From an uncultured Eggerthellaceae bacterium (GTDB taxonomy: Bacteria; Actinomycetota; Coriobacteriia; Coriobacteriales; Eggerthellaceae): DNA of 64,000 nucleotides. A program made the position numbers and the translations under genes. The notes beneath the pieces are model-generated. The model had not been told where the DNA came from, did not search any database, and saw only the letters and a program-made list of their open reading frames with translations. This document shows, in pieces, positions 34,701 through 43,398 of this stretch. Each line of letters begins with the position of its first letter. The stretch's first letter is position 1. Location of the stretch: contig CALBGP010000021.1 in assembly GCA_937892845.1 (NCBI GenBank), forward strand, positions 1 to 64,000, read 5' to 3'.

Positions 34701-37288
34701 GCAACATCGACCTTGACGCTCAAAGCGGATACCGATACAAGGGCATCGTAAGGTTCTCCACGAAGGTGGGCAACCGTCCTGACTTCGGAGACGGAACCAC
34801 CCACATGAACAGCACTGACTTCCGTAAAGAATGGAATGGCCGCTCAATCCATTGGACCGATTCGTCGCATCTGTTCGATGACAACTACCAGAACGTCTAT
34901 TTCCTCAAAGCCTCCGCAGATATCAACTTCTACGACATGGAAGGCGCCAAAATCTACACGCCCGACTCGCCGCTCGATCTTTCGCAGCACTTCTACAGCC
35001 CTAACGATTTCCCCAACGATGCAACGGCCACGCGTAAATATCAGTCCATGCTCTTTAACGCCGAAGGTGTAGCCACGGTTCCAGAAACAGCACTCACAAG
35101 CCGCGAAACCATTGCACCGTCCGATCGCATTGAGCCTGTGGGCTTGGGATCGGTCCCCTTCGACCTCAACCCTGTGGTTGAAGGCGGCCAGGCAGACCCG
35201 GTTACCGGAGATGCTTCAGGTCGCTTCATATACCGGGACGGAGCATATTACGGGTTCCTTGGATGGATGTGCCCGCAAAGCCTCACCTCTGCGGAAATGT
35301 CCCACGCTTTCGTAGATGCGGCGCCCACCCTTGGTGCCGCAGGCTACGTTGCGACAAGCGCCGCCAATGCGGTCCCTTACCTGCTCACCCCAAACACGCG
35401 CGTTGAGCACGCCATGGACATCTATCCCGTTTACGCGAAATTCGACATCGCCACAACTACGAATGTAGCTCGCGCCGGCGTACCCGAAGGGAGCGGGATC
35501 AACATTCCCATCGACCCAGCCTACGCCGTCTCCGTTGCGGATGAATCCGGTTTCACCGTATGTCTCGAAGCCGATATCACCACCAAAGTAGGCCAAGGCA
35601 CCGAAGAGACCTACCGCCTGACTTCGTTTACCGTCGAACGACAGGATGGATCCGTCGAGGTGCTGAACCCCGTTGCCGCCGACCCGGGAAACGTCTTCGA
35701 ATACAGCGTGCTTCCGGGAGAATCATATCTGTTCGTCGCATACTACGAACCGCTTGCGGTCTCCTACCACACAAGCGAAACCGATGTCGCCGTATTCGTC
35801 AGAAACAAAGGAGACAATTTAGGCAAAGCGCCTGAGCAGGCCTTCCAGTTAGATCCCATCGATGCGGCGGCCGGCTCATGCGTGGTATTCGCAGGTTGGA
35901 CCGAACAGCGACCCGAATCGGGAACCTATCTTATCGTGGAAGCTAACCAGCAGCCTAAACTTGTCAAACCTACCACGATTGTCGAACGATGCATGGAGCT
36001 TTTCCCTGTATTCCGCAAGGTGAACGTCACCGTTGACTCGAACATCGATGACATCCTGGCACAAAACGGCACGGACGCTGAAACAGTGCGCTCCCTCCAG
36101 CGCACGCCGGAAGGCCTTCTCGCCTTGAGCGCCAAAGCACCGGCAGGCTATAAATTCACCGGCTGGTATCGTGATTTCACCTCAAATTCTGACAAGGGCG
36201 CGTTGGTTTCTGAAGCTGACACCTATGTGCTACCCACCACGAGCCTGATGAAGCCTGGCCACTATACTGCTGTTTTCCAAGAGATCCACGAGGTACGCTA
36301 CCACGACACACACGGCAATCTCATCTTCACCGCGTACGTGGATCACGATTCGGGGCGCTCTTTCATCACCACGCAAACCGATGACCAAGGCCAGACAGCG
36401 GAAGCCCTTGAGGACATCGAAGCATGGCAGGCCATAAGCCAATCCCTTGAGGCAGAAGGCAACCAGCCCGACGCCGCACTCCACGAACTCATCTACATGT
36501 GGCAATGGGTTGACAAGAATGGCAGCGTGGTTTCCTGGAACGATTTCTGCCGCAAGCCAATCATCGGTGATATGGACCTCTACCCCATCACAAGACAGGT
36601 AAGCTCATTCGATGATCAGCATGTCGAAAACACCGATGCACTGTACTGGACGCTTGATCCTCGTTCCGACGTACCCGTCAAGGCATACTTCAAGCAGGCC
36701 TACCCGAACTCTTCGCTGACAATCCATGTCGACGAAGCAGCATATGCGCCTTCAGCGGATGGCTCCGTCACCCCGACCCTCAGTCCCGTCCCTGATAGAA
36801 ACATAGGCCTCCATGCTGCCGCAATCCAGGGAGAGCCCTGGGTGAAGGCAACGGACGCTGCAGGTGATGCCGTCTTTGAACTCAACGGGTCCATCATCTT
36901 GACCAAAACCACCGAAGACCCCCATGCAGCAGGAATGCCGTTCTGCTTCAAAGTCACAGAGACCATGAGCGGGACAACGAGGGACGTGACCGTCACCCTG
37001 CCGGCAATCCCATCTCCTGATGGCGCATATGCAGCCAGCGTTGCAATCGATGTTCCCGTTGGCAGATTTAAAGTCACGGAAGACGCATCATGGGCTTGGC
37101 GCTACGACTCATACATGTTGGGGCCCTCAACAGATTCCGATGCTCAAACCCCTTCCGCCAGCATCGAATTCGATGTCTTCGGATCCCCTGTTGAGGTGAG
37201 CTGCACGAACAGCCTGGCTGTGACCTCGTGGCTCGATGCTTCGGCCAACGTCAAAAACGAATTCGCCGCTCAAGGAGGTGGTGCATGA
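31784..37288 (+). CDS. Giant secreted beta-rich surface/matrix protein
   Basis: The 1834-residue protein has a classical signal peptide with probable cleavage after residue 37 (AHA). Residues about 100-370 contain NPFKGTFDGNGYTIKGL and repeated GGxVxxxEDxxxIExxxxxN-like turns, typical of GLUG or parallel beta-helix surface proteins. Residues about 550-1620 carry InlB-B/Flg_new-like modules: six F-x-GW[YTM] motifs (near 559, 676, 783, 1157, 1369, 1458) and four M[DE][LI][YF]P[VI] motifs (near 719, 1210, 1404, 1596). Residues about 1680-1810 resemble a SpaA/Cna-B collagen-type fold. There is no LPxTG, membrane helix or cell-wall domain at the C-terminus. It is coupled at both ends by ATGA overlaps. 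Confidence 0.88.
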   Translation: MTERTQAPLLKIIAAVFAAMLCAVALSLAAPATSAHAQDETTIYIRSTNDLIAEALSSRTSDTSGITYILDLSGEDVGGPDGKTLDLTDSHVDSIVDQIGSLTFGTKDNPFKGTFDGNGYTIKGLDYHRSILASPDTGLFAWTKGAVIKNLNLTDAYVGADYRGGVVVGYAEDTRIENIKLTNCTSSVTPANNAVSLVTNAGLAGGMVAGEAWNSTFYNVEVQGGSVVNNSTAAVSGLGGEGLYLGSIVGIAKNSTIEYCRVTPIRNIEADGTATYTYTRVHNKYDIAIGAVSGQAIYSGGIAGSLYDGSEAIDCFSTADCYTYGGTYVSVGAGNVGYTGGIVARVDDYSLIERCHYAGNLHSKLYNALLVIPIIQYNIRLGGIVERDDDAQAVIKNSYYAPHFSAEPDTDKDIPAIYDRSGKKVYAGASFGSQDEETYRDRSFWEAEGFDFAGGTVRTSRALAGQPHVNKWVMDNELGIPVHGDSVKATFDFPGAGTAEIGPSDTLSPNASQMTSDAFEFAVQGFVYADTAMEFNAAVNPVSPETTPDVTDTANNQGFRFVGWYREPNVSVNDVDPSHSFFDPIVRDESKMVSSSPMYVAENTGPGNYDKFAGNDLFVAAMEAQVRYHDVVGNVVDHAGAPDATGEDDWYKFEDTLPDAAEPQSDRTNGVTESARFIGWTTVAGPDGGGWAAISAGDLTALVNGGNFYTAGDPVLKPMDLYPVYLDYISNIITVCEGNEQDDVDDLTQRIGVATTNAVANGDSYTIQMQGADKGSLPYGYRFTGWYETDSEGNEWRVSTEPSYTLPADVDLTKPHTYTARFEYRIDAWLPLRIPGITGKGEYGYQEYFAQNNLELNGLFATVWMPYLAQGSDIKASLGTPSVRGRFHYWTDHVNVAAYPAYADDFTLSSDELDALKDSPDIPELADTEALVTSPMDIDAIVEYEGFYDVVSFTDFPGSYDTYAVSIDGLGRGNIDLDAQSGYRYKGIVRFSTKVGNRPDFGDGTTHMNSTDFRKEWNGRSIHWTDSSHLFDDNYQNVYFLKASADINFYDMEGAKIYTPDSPLDLSQHFYSPNDFPNDATATRKYQSMLFNAEGVATVPETALTSRETIAPSDRIEPVGLGSVPFDLNPVVEGGQADPVTGDASGRFIYRDGAYYGFLGWMCPQSLTSAEMSHAFVDAAPTLGAAGYVATSAANAVPYLLTPNTRVEHAMDIYPVYAKFDIATTTNVARAGVPEGSGINIPIDPAYAVSVADESGFTVCLEADITTKVGQGTEETYRLTSFTVERQDGSVEVLNPVAADPGNVFEYSVLPGESYLFVAYYEPLAVSYHTSETDVAVFVRNKGDNLGKAPEQAFQLDPIDAAAGSCVVFAGWTEQRPESGTYLIVEANQQPKLVKPTTIVERCMELFPVFRKVNVTVDSNIDDILAQNGTDAETVRSLQRTPEGLLALSAKAPAGYKFTGWYRDFTSNSDKGALVSEADTYVLPTTSLMKPGHYTAVFQEIHEVRYHDTHGNLIFTAYVDHDSGRSFITTQTDDQGQTAEALEDIEAWQAISQSLEAEGNQPDAALHELIYMWQWVDKNGSVVSWNDFCRKPIIGDMDLYPITRQVSSFDDQHVENTDALYWTLDPRSDVPVKAYFKQAYPNSSLTIHVDEAAYAPSADGSVTPTLSPVPDRNIGLHAAAIQGEPWVKATDAAGDAVFELNGSIILTKTTEDPHAAGMPFCFKVTETMSGTTRDVTVTLPAIPSPDGAYAASVAIDVPVGRFKVTEDASWAWRYDSYMLGPSTDSDAQTPSASIEFDVFGSPVEVSCTNSLAVTSWLDASANVKNEFAAQGGGA

Positions 37289-37953
37289 TGCACGGCAACC
37301 ATGCTGCCAACGTCGCCCCTTCCCGTAGGCATCGCAAAACCATCGCCGCAATTGCCATCATTGCCGTCTTGGCCTGCATTGCAACTGCAGGACTCACCCT
37401 CGCTTGGTACTCGGGAACGTCATCGATCCTGAATCCGTTCACCAAAGGAGCCGTAGACGTTGAGATCAACGAACAGTTCGATCCTGCGACGGGCAAGAAC
37501 AACGTCACCGTCAGCATCCCTTCGAATACGTTCGCTGTCGACGCCTATGTCCGCGCCCATGTGGACGTCTACTGGCAGGATGCACAAGGCAATCGCCTCT
37601 GGGAAGAGCCTGTCGAAAAGGGCTCGTCAGCTGACTTCGACTACGAAATCATCTGGGCTTCATTCGGTTCCCCGGGAACGGCGAACGCCTGGCTCTCCGG
37701 TGCTGACGGGCACTATTACTGGTCATCCCCCGTCGCCCCAGGAGCCTCAACCGATCCGCTCATCGTGAGCTGCACGCAAAACGTCCGCTACACGGATGGA
37801 CGCGTGCTGGTGGTAGACATCTCCACGCAAGCTGTGCAAGCCGATCCCAACACAGCCTTCAATGAATCCTGGGGTCCGCACGCCGGATTCCAGTCAGGAG
37901 GCGACGCCGTTTTGACCACGCGTACTTCCGCAGCACAAGGAGGTGCGGCATGA
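37285..37953 (+). CDS. SipW-dependent TasA-like secreted protein 3
   Basis: This 222-residue paralogue of the protein at 31161-31787 starts after AAGGAGGTGGTGC at one of two adjacent ATGs. The basic N-terminus and hydrophobic segment (19-40) lead into AWYSGTSSILNPFTKGAVDVEI, a clear SipW-type signal. The motif GHYYWSSPVAPGAST and a following Q-A-V-Q segment match the paralogue. It overlaps both the giant gene and the next gene by four bases, so the order signal protein, giant, signal protein, anchor is kept in one coupled unit. Confidence 0.84.
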   Translation: MMHGNHAANVAPSRRHRKTIAAIAIIAVLACIATAGLTLAWYSGTSSILNPFTKGAVDVEINEQFDPATGKNNVTVSIPSNTFAVDAYVRAHVDVYWQDAQGNRLWEEPVEKGSSADFDYEIIWASFGSPGTANAWLSGADGHYYWSSPVAPGASTDPLIVSCTQNVRYTDGRVLVVDISTQAVQADPNTAFNESWGPHAGFQSGGDAVLTTRTSAAQGGAA

Positions 37954-38654
37954 TCAGACGTACTTCAAACTTGGCCTTCTCCAAACCACCTATCGCAGCT
38001 TTGACTCTGTTGGCCGCACTCTGCCTCGCCGTCTCCATCATCGTCGCGCTGCCAAGCTCCAACGTTTTTGCCGCAGATCAAACGCCAACGGTGACCTACG
38101 ATGCAGCGACAGGCGAATTTTCCTACAGCAATGCGCCGGACGGTGACCTGCTTGCGAATTTCAAAGGGCTCATGCCCGGCGATACAGTCGAGCAGACTGT
38201 TTCTATCGAGGTGGTCAACTCGCAGGAAGTCGTGGCCATTTACGCAAGCGCACAGTACGAAGACAGCGAGATCGAAGGCATTGAATCCGTTGGCCTCAGC
38301 GTTTCCTTCGATGAAACCGCATCCCAAGCCGGGACACTTGGCGATGCCCATGGCATGGGTGACTCTGTCCTGCTAGCCCGCTTCCATGGCAATGGATCGC
38401 AGACCGGAACCGTCCAAGTCCACGTTCCGCCTGACCTGGGAAATGACACCGCCGATACATCGCATATCCTGACCTGGCAATTCACAGCCCAGCACGAAGG
38501 AGTCCTTCCGCATGACGACGGCAAACCCTCCGACCTTGCCCAGACATCCGACGAAGCCCAAACTGCAATCTGCATCGCCTCCCTCGCCGCCTTCACCGCA
38601 TTCGCCTGCATGATCACGGCCGTAAGGCGGATTCGCAGAATCGAATGCATCTGA
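37950..38654 (+). CDS. Cell-wall-anchored surface protein with LAQTS sorting signal
   Basis: The 234-residue protein has a classical signal peptide (cleavage near VFA-AD, residue 41), an extracellular beta domain of about 140 residues resembling cohesin/Cna-like folds, and a C-terminal sorting region. That region has LAQTS at 196-200, a hydrophobic helix (about 204-224) and the basic tail RRIRR. LAxT-type signals are used by sortases of high-GC Gram-positives. No sortase is encoded in the window. Because it ends the coupled unit and is the only anchored member, it may attach the fibre or the giant protein to the wall. Confidence 0.83.
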   Translation: MIRRTSNLAFSKPPIAALTLLAALCLAVSIIVALPSSNVFAADQTPTVTYDAATGEFSYSNAPDGDLLANFKGLMPGDTVEQTVSIEVVNSQEVVAIYASAQYEDSEIEGIESVGLSVSFDETASQAGTLGDAHGMGDSVLLARFHGNGSQTGTVQVHVPPDLGNDTADTSHILTWQFTAQHEGVLPHDDGKPSDLAQTSDEAQTAICIASLAAFTAFACMITAVRRIRRIECI

Positions 38655-38742
38655 ACGCGGCGACAAGGGAAGCGCTTGGGCCATGCGCACATTCCGTACG
38701 CACAGCCCAAGCGACAACGTTCCATCGACCTTCAAGGAAAAC

Positions 38743-39393
38743 ATGCTCTACATTCTTACCGGAAGAATCCAAACAGGAAAAACCCGTTGGCTGGGCTCGA
38801 TGGTCGGATGCCTTGAAGACCATGGTGTCGTATGCGAGGGGGTTCTTGCGCCCGGCATATGGAAAGAAACTTCCGATGGATCGCGGGTCAAACTCGGGAT
38901 CTCCAATGAGCTGCTCCCCGATCATCGAACCTTAAGGTTCGCATTGCGCAGCGACCTTTCCTGTTCCAGCGCAGAGCGCAACCCAGCTTATAAAGCAGCC
39001 GAGACCCCTATGCGTTGGCATATCGAAGATGAAGCTGTACAGACCGTCAACGCTCATTTCGACATCATGCGCTACGGCATGCAAGCACCCCAATCCAGTA
39101 GCGAATCTTCGATGGGCGAAGAATCGCGGAACCAAAAGCGTGTCTTGGTGATAGACGAGCTGGGACCATTGGAATTATTGCGGGGAGAAGGCCTGACAAG
39201 CGCAGTCAAACTCCTGGAGGATGGACCACGTTCCCGTTACGCATTCGCCATCGTGGTGATCCGCGAACTACCAGAGCTGATCGCTCTTGCCAAGGACAGG
39301 TTCGAGGCGGCATGGCAGCAAGTTGAAACAGTGGTTCCGTCGGAAAGCACCGCTCGCTTGATTCTTGCCAGGGCTTTGAGCTCCGGCAACTAA
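38743..39393 (+). CDS. THEP1-like P-loop NTPase
   Basis: The 216-residue protein starts after AAGGAAAAC. The Walker A motif GRIQTGKT is at 7-14, and the Walker B-like VLVIDELGPLE motif is characteristic of the THEP1/NTPase_1 family, which hydrolyses nucleoside triphosphates in vitro and has no settled role in bacteria. An upstream ATG at 38683 is possible but has poorer support. It follows the surface cluster by 88 bases without a visible terminator. Its stop overlaps the convergent EamA gene by four bases. Confidence 0.8.
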   Translation: MLYILTGRIQTGKTRWLGSMVGCLEDHGVVCEGVLAPGIWKETSDGSRVKLGISNELLPDHRTLRFALRSDLSCSSAERNPAYKAAETPMRWHIEDEAVQTVNAHFDIMRYGMQAPQSSSESSMGEESRNQKRVLVIDELGPLELLRGEGLTSAVKLLEDGPRSRYAFAIVVIRELPELIALAKDRFEAAWQQVETVVPSESTARLILARALSSGN

Positions 39394-40322
39394 CATGAAG
39401 CGCTTTCGCTTTCCTTATCCGACTTGGAGCTGACAAGGATCACCATTGCGATGATGAGGGCGAAGCCGACCAGGTCAATCGATGGAAACACCGTATGCAA
39501 CCATGTTGCGGAAAAGACCGTAGCGGCAATCGGTTCGACGGCAGCGATGAGCGACGCTTTGACCGGGCCTATATCCGATATAGCCTGAAGATAAGCCCAC
39601 CCCGCCATAACGGTTCCAACAAGCGTAAGCCCCAGAGACCCGAAGATGAAACCGCCGTCTATGGTCAATGAGGGGAATGCAGTCCAGGGCTGCTCAATGC
39701 AGCATACGACGAACCCCCCGATGAGAAGGCCGACGCCGATAGTCACCATGCTCCCCCACTTTCCAATCATCCTGGTAGGAAGGAGATTGTAGGCGGCAAG
39801 GCCTATCGCGGACAGCAAACCCCAGACAAGTCCGGGCACCGGCATGGCAAGCGAGGTGACGTCGCCATGCGTTGCTATCAAGAACACCCCGGCAAGCGCA
39901 AGAACAAGTCCGGTGATTTCGCGTTTACGCGGAAGGCGATGGCTCAGACGGCAACTGTAGAACATGATGATGGCAAGGCCGAGCATCTCCAGAACGGTTG
40001 CAGTTCCCGAATCAGTGTTCATGATGGCCATATGATAGGTAATCTGGCAGAACGCAATGCCGAATAGACCGTACAGGAGCAACCGTGTCAATGATTGGCG
40101 GTCCTTGACGGCGCCGATCAGGCGCTGCCTGTCAATCACCAAGGCAATGCAGATGAAGATGATGCCAGACAAGAACATGCGCATCGAGGTCAGCCAAATA
40201 GGATCGACCGAGTACGACTCGAACATGAACTCGGCACACGTGCCCGAAAAGCCCCATCCCACTCCGCCGAGCAACGCCAGCAACACACCCCTGACGGTAC
40301 GGGCTCGACCCGAAACAACCAT
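39390..40322 (-). CDS. EamA-family (DMT) permease
   Basis: This 310-residue membrane protein has about ten hydrophobic segments in two EamA repeats (about 10-145 and 155-295). These exporters move amino acids, metabolites or drugs; the substrate cannot be told from sequence. I start at the ATG after GAGGGGGCATGT, six codons inside the longest frame. It lies 117 bases downstream of uvrA on the same strand, with no terminator seen between them. Confidence 0.9.
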   Translation of the reverse strand: MVVSGRARTVRGVLLALLGGVGWGFSGTCAEFMFESYSVDPIWLTSMRMFLSGIIFICIALVIDRQRLIGAVKDRQSLTRLLLYGLFGIAFCQITYHMAIMNTDSGTATVLEMLGLAIIMFYSCRLSHRLPRKREITGLVLALAGVFLIATHGDVTSLAMPVPGLVWGLLSAIGLAAYNLLPTRMIGKWGSMVTIGVGLLIGGFVVCCIEQPWTAFPSLTIDGGFIFGSLGLTLVGTVMAGWAYLQAISDIGPVKASLIAAVEPIAATVFSATWLHTVFPSIDLVGFALIIAMVILVSSKSDKESESASC

Positions 40323-40439
40323 ACATGCCCCCTCAACCATGCACTATCGCAACGGCTCACATTCTATGACAAGACCGATAAACGGTACACCGGCTATTCC
40401 ACCCGAACGACAAGAGCATCCGAGGAGCTTCCACCATCA

Positions 40440-43316
40440 TCAACACGAAAGAATATCACGCAAGAAACGACCGGTGTGGCTTTCTTCAACAGTTGCAACT
40501 TCTTCGGGGGTACCGCACGCCACGATGGTACCGCCTCTGAACCCGCCTTCAGGACCCAAGTCGATGATTCTGTCAGCCGATTTGATGACATCAAGGTTGT
40601 GCTCGATGACAAGCATCGTGTTCCCTTTGTCCACAAGACGCTGCAATACCTCGAGAAGCTGACGCACATCTTCCATATGCAGACCCGTAGTGGGTTCGTC
40701 GAGAATATAGAACGTGCGCCCGGTTTGGCGCTTCTGCAACTCACTGGCAAGCTTCACGCGCTGAGCTTCGCCCCCGGACAGCGTGGTGGCAGGCTGACCT
40801 AGACGTATATACCCCAATCCGACATCATGCAGAGTCTGAAGCTTTCGCGCCAGGCCGGGAATGTTCTTGAAGAATTCCAAAGCCTCATCGACCGTCATCT
40901 CCAAGACTTCGAAGACGTTCTTACCGCGATAGGTGACCTGGAGCGTCTCCCTGTTGTAACGTTTTCCTCCGCATACATCGCAAGGAACATAGACATCGGG
41001 CAAGAAGTGCATTTCTATCTTGATCTGCCCATCGCCCTTGCAGGCTTCGCAACGTCCACCGCTGACATTGAAGCTGAATCTACCGGGAGCATAGCCTCGT
41101 GCCTTCGATTCCTGCGTACTTGCGAACAACGCCCGTATATCATCCCACAGGCCGATATACGTTGCAGGGTTCGAACGAGGTGTACGCCCGATGGGGCTCT
41201 GGTCGATGTTGATCACCTTATCAAGACCCTGATAGCCCGTAAGCTTGCCATAGGATCCCGTTCGTTGATGGGCGTGATTCAGGCGATTCGCAAGGGCAGG
41301 GGCAAGCGTATCCGTCACAAGCGAGCTCTTGCCACTGCCTGAAACTCCCGTCACGACGGTGAACGTGCCGATTTCTATTTCGATGTCGACGTTTTTCAGG
41401 TTGTTCTCGGTCGCTCCGGACAAAACGATGCTGCCACGCTCAGGCTTGCGCCTCTCAGCAGGTACGGGAATGGTCCTGCGACCTGCAAGGTAATCCGCCG
41501 TATAACTTCCTTTCGCCTTCATGATCTGCTGAGGCGACCCGGCAGCGACGACATTGCCGCCGTGCTCGCCTGCTCCCGGCCCCATATCGATCACGAAGTC
41601 CGCATGTCGGATGGTATCTTCGTCATGCTCTACGACAATGACGGTGTTGCCCAGATCGCGCAAACGCTCAAGCGTGGCGATAAGTCGCTCGTTATCTCGC
41701 TGATGAAGCCCGATGGAAGGCTCGTCCAGGATATAGAGAACACCCATGAGACCGGCACCGATTTGCGTAGCCAACCGAATGCGCTGGGCTTCTCCGCCGG
41801 AAAGACTTGAAGTGCCACGCTCCAAAGTCAGGTAGTCCAATCCCACATCGACAAGGAATCGAAGCCGCTCACGGATTTCTTTGACGATAGGCGCGCCGAT
41901 AACGGATTCTCGCTCAGAAAGCTCCAAGCGCTCGAAGAAATCAAAGGAATCCCGCGCACTCATCTCGCAAACATCATGGATGCTTTTCCCGGCAACCGTC
42001 ACTGCGAGAATTTCGGGGCGGAGACGCTTGCCGCCGCACGCCTGACAAGGGATGGTGGCGAAGTACTTCTCATACTTCTCCCTCTGGGAGTCGGACTGAG
42101 ACTCCTTGTAGCGATGCATCACAGCCTCGCACGCACCCTCCCAGTCGATATACCAGTAAGTTTCCCGACCATCGACGGTCACATAGTCAACTCGGATCTT
42201 TTCGCCCTTTATGCCGAAAAGCAGCGCATCGCGCACCTTCTTCGGCAAATCCTCCCATGCATCCGCCGGATCCGCACCCATATGCTGGCAGACCGCCCTC
42301 AACACTTGCGGATAATAATTGCCGGTGGCAAAAGGCGCGATGGCACCTTGATCGAGGGACAGAGACGGATCGGGCACCAAAAGCCCAGGGTCAACCTCCT
42401 CACGGCTTCCAAGACCCGAGCATTCAGGGCAAGCGCCATACGGCGCATTGAAGCTGAAATCACGCGGCTGCAACTCGTCCATGCTGTGACCATGCTCTGG
42501 GCAGGCAAGTGCCAAGGAGAAGAAATGATCGGCGGCGGAGACTCCCGTGAATCCCGGCGTCGACTTCTGCGCATCCTGCTCCGGGGCCTCATCATCGACA
42601 ACATGGACGACCACACGGCCTTCGGCAAGCTTGGTGGCAAGCTCCACGGCTTCGGCTATGCGGCTTGTCGCATCCTGCCTGAGCACAACGCGGTCGATGA
42701 CCACCTCGATGGTGTGCTTGAACTTCTTATCAAGCTTGATGGGCTGACCGTCGAATTTGCGCACCTCGCCATCAATGCGGACGCGCGAAAAGCCCTCCTT
42801 CTGAAGATCGGCGAGAAGCTTGCTGAATTCACCCTTGCGTCCCATCGCCACCGGTGCAAGAATCAACGCCCTTTTACCTTCACCGAGCGCGAGGATCTCA
42901 TCTGTGACCTGGTCGGTAGTGCGCTGCTTGATCTCGCGACCGCACTCAGGACAATGGGGAATGCCGATGCGTGCGTAAAGAAGGCGCAGGTAATCGTAGA
43001 TTTCCGTGACGGTGCCTACGGTCGAACGAGGATTTTTACTGGTTGTCTTCTGGTCGATGGCAACGGCGGGCGACAAGCCATCGATGCTATCAAGGTCCGG
43101 CTTGTTCATCTGACCGAGGAACTGGCGCGCATAGGCGGAGAGGCTTTCCACGTAACGGCGCTGGCCTTCGGCGTAGATGGTATCGAACGCCAGCGAGCTC
43201 TTGCCGCTACCGGAAAGGCCCGTGATGACCACCAGCTTGTCTCGCGGAATGGTCACGTCAACATTGTTGAGGTTATGCTCGCGCGCGCCCTTGATTACGA
43301 TGGAACCGCTTGCCAA
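40440..43316 (-). CDS. uvrA: UvrA, excinuclease ABC subunit A
   Basis: UvrA is the damage-sensing ATPase of nucleotide excision repair. The 958-residue protein has two ABC ATPase halves with Walker A motifs GLSGSGKS near residue 35 and GVSGSGKS near residue 650, two LSGGEAQR signatures, and zinc-finger cysteines. The start is TTG, supported by TAAGGAG. A promoter with a near-perfect LexA box lies upstream, so it is probably SOS-induced. uvrC is encoded 14 kb away at 24100-26067; uvrB is not in the window. Confidence 0.97.
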   Translation of the reverse strand: MASGSIVIKGAREHNLNNVDVTIPRDKLVVITGLSGSGKSSLAFDTIYAEGQRRYVESLSAYARQFLGQMNKPDLDSIDGLSPAVAIDQKTTSKNPRSTVGTVTEIYDYLRLLYARIGIPHCPECGREIKQRTTDQVTDEILALGEGKRALILAPVAMGRKGEFSKLLADLQKEGFSRVRIDGEVRKFDGQPIKLDKKFKHTIEVVIDRVVLRQDATSRIAEAVELATKLAEGRVVVHVVDDEAPEQDAQKSTPGFTGVSAADHFFSLALACPEHGHSMDELQPRDFSFNAPYGACPECSGLGSREEVDPGLLVPDPSLSLDQGAIAPFATGNYYPQVLRAVCQHMGADPADAWEDLPKKVRDALLFGIKGEKIRVDYVTVDGRETYWYIDWEGACEAVMHRYKESQSDSQREKYEKYFATIPCQACGGKRLRPEILAVTVAGKSIHDVCEMSARDSFDFFERLELSERESVIGAPIVKEIRERLRFLVDVGLDYLTLERGTSSLSGGEAQRIRLATQIGAGLMGVLYILDEPSIGLHQRDNERLIATLERLRDLGNTVIVVEHDEDTIRHADFVIDMGPGAGEHGGNVVAAGSPQQIMKAKGSYTADYLAGRRTIPVPAERRKPERGSIVLSGATENNLKNVDIEIEIGTFTVVTGVSGSGKSSLVTDTLAPALANRLNHAHQRTGSYGKLTGYQGLDKVINIDQSPIGRTPRSNPATYIGLWDDIRALFASTQESKARGYAPGRFSFNVSGGRCEACKGDGQIKIEMHFLPDVYVPCDVCGGKRYNRETLQVTYRGKNVFEVLEMTVDEALEFFKNIPGLARKLQTLHDVGLGYIRLGQPATTLSGGEAQRVKLASELQKRQTGRTFYILDEPTTGLHMEDVRQLLEVLQRLVDKGNTMLVIEHNLDVIKSADRIIDLGPEGGFRGGTIVACGTPEEVATVEESHTGRFLRDILSC

Positions 43317-43348
43317 GATAGCTCCTTATATCTGAATGAACTGAATAC

Positions 43349-43398
43349 CGTACATGTGTTCGCTGTTTGCATTGTAGCACAGAACTATGCCGTGTCAT
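43349..43398 (-). promoter_or_regulatory. uvrA promoter with LexA box
   Basis: On the minus strand ATGACA (43393-43398) and TACAAT (43371-43376) are 16 bases apart. Eight bases downstream is CGAACACATGTACG (43349-43362), one mismatch from CGAAC-N4-GTTCG. The -35 overlaps the xerC stop. Confidence 0.75.

Noticed and set aside
31784..37288. Possible DNA tandem repeats in the giant gene
   Set aside because: The repeats are visible only as degenerate protein motifs; I found no direct repeats at the DNA level.
41160..41180. GGTTCGAAC resembling a tRNA T-loop
   Set aside because: It lies inside uvrA and no acceptor stem or cloverleaf can be drawn around it.
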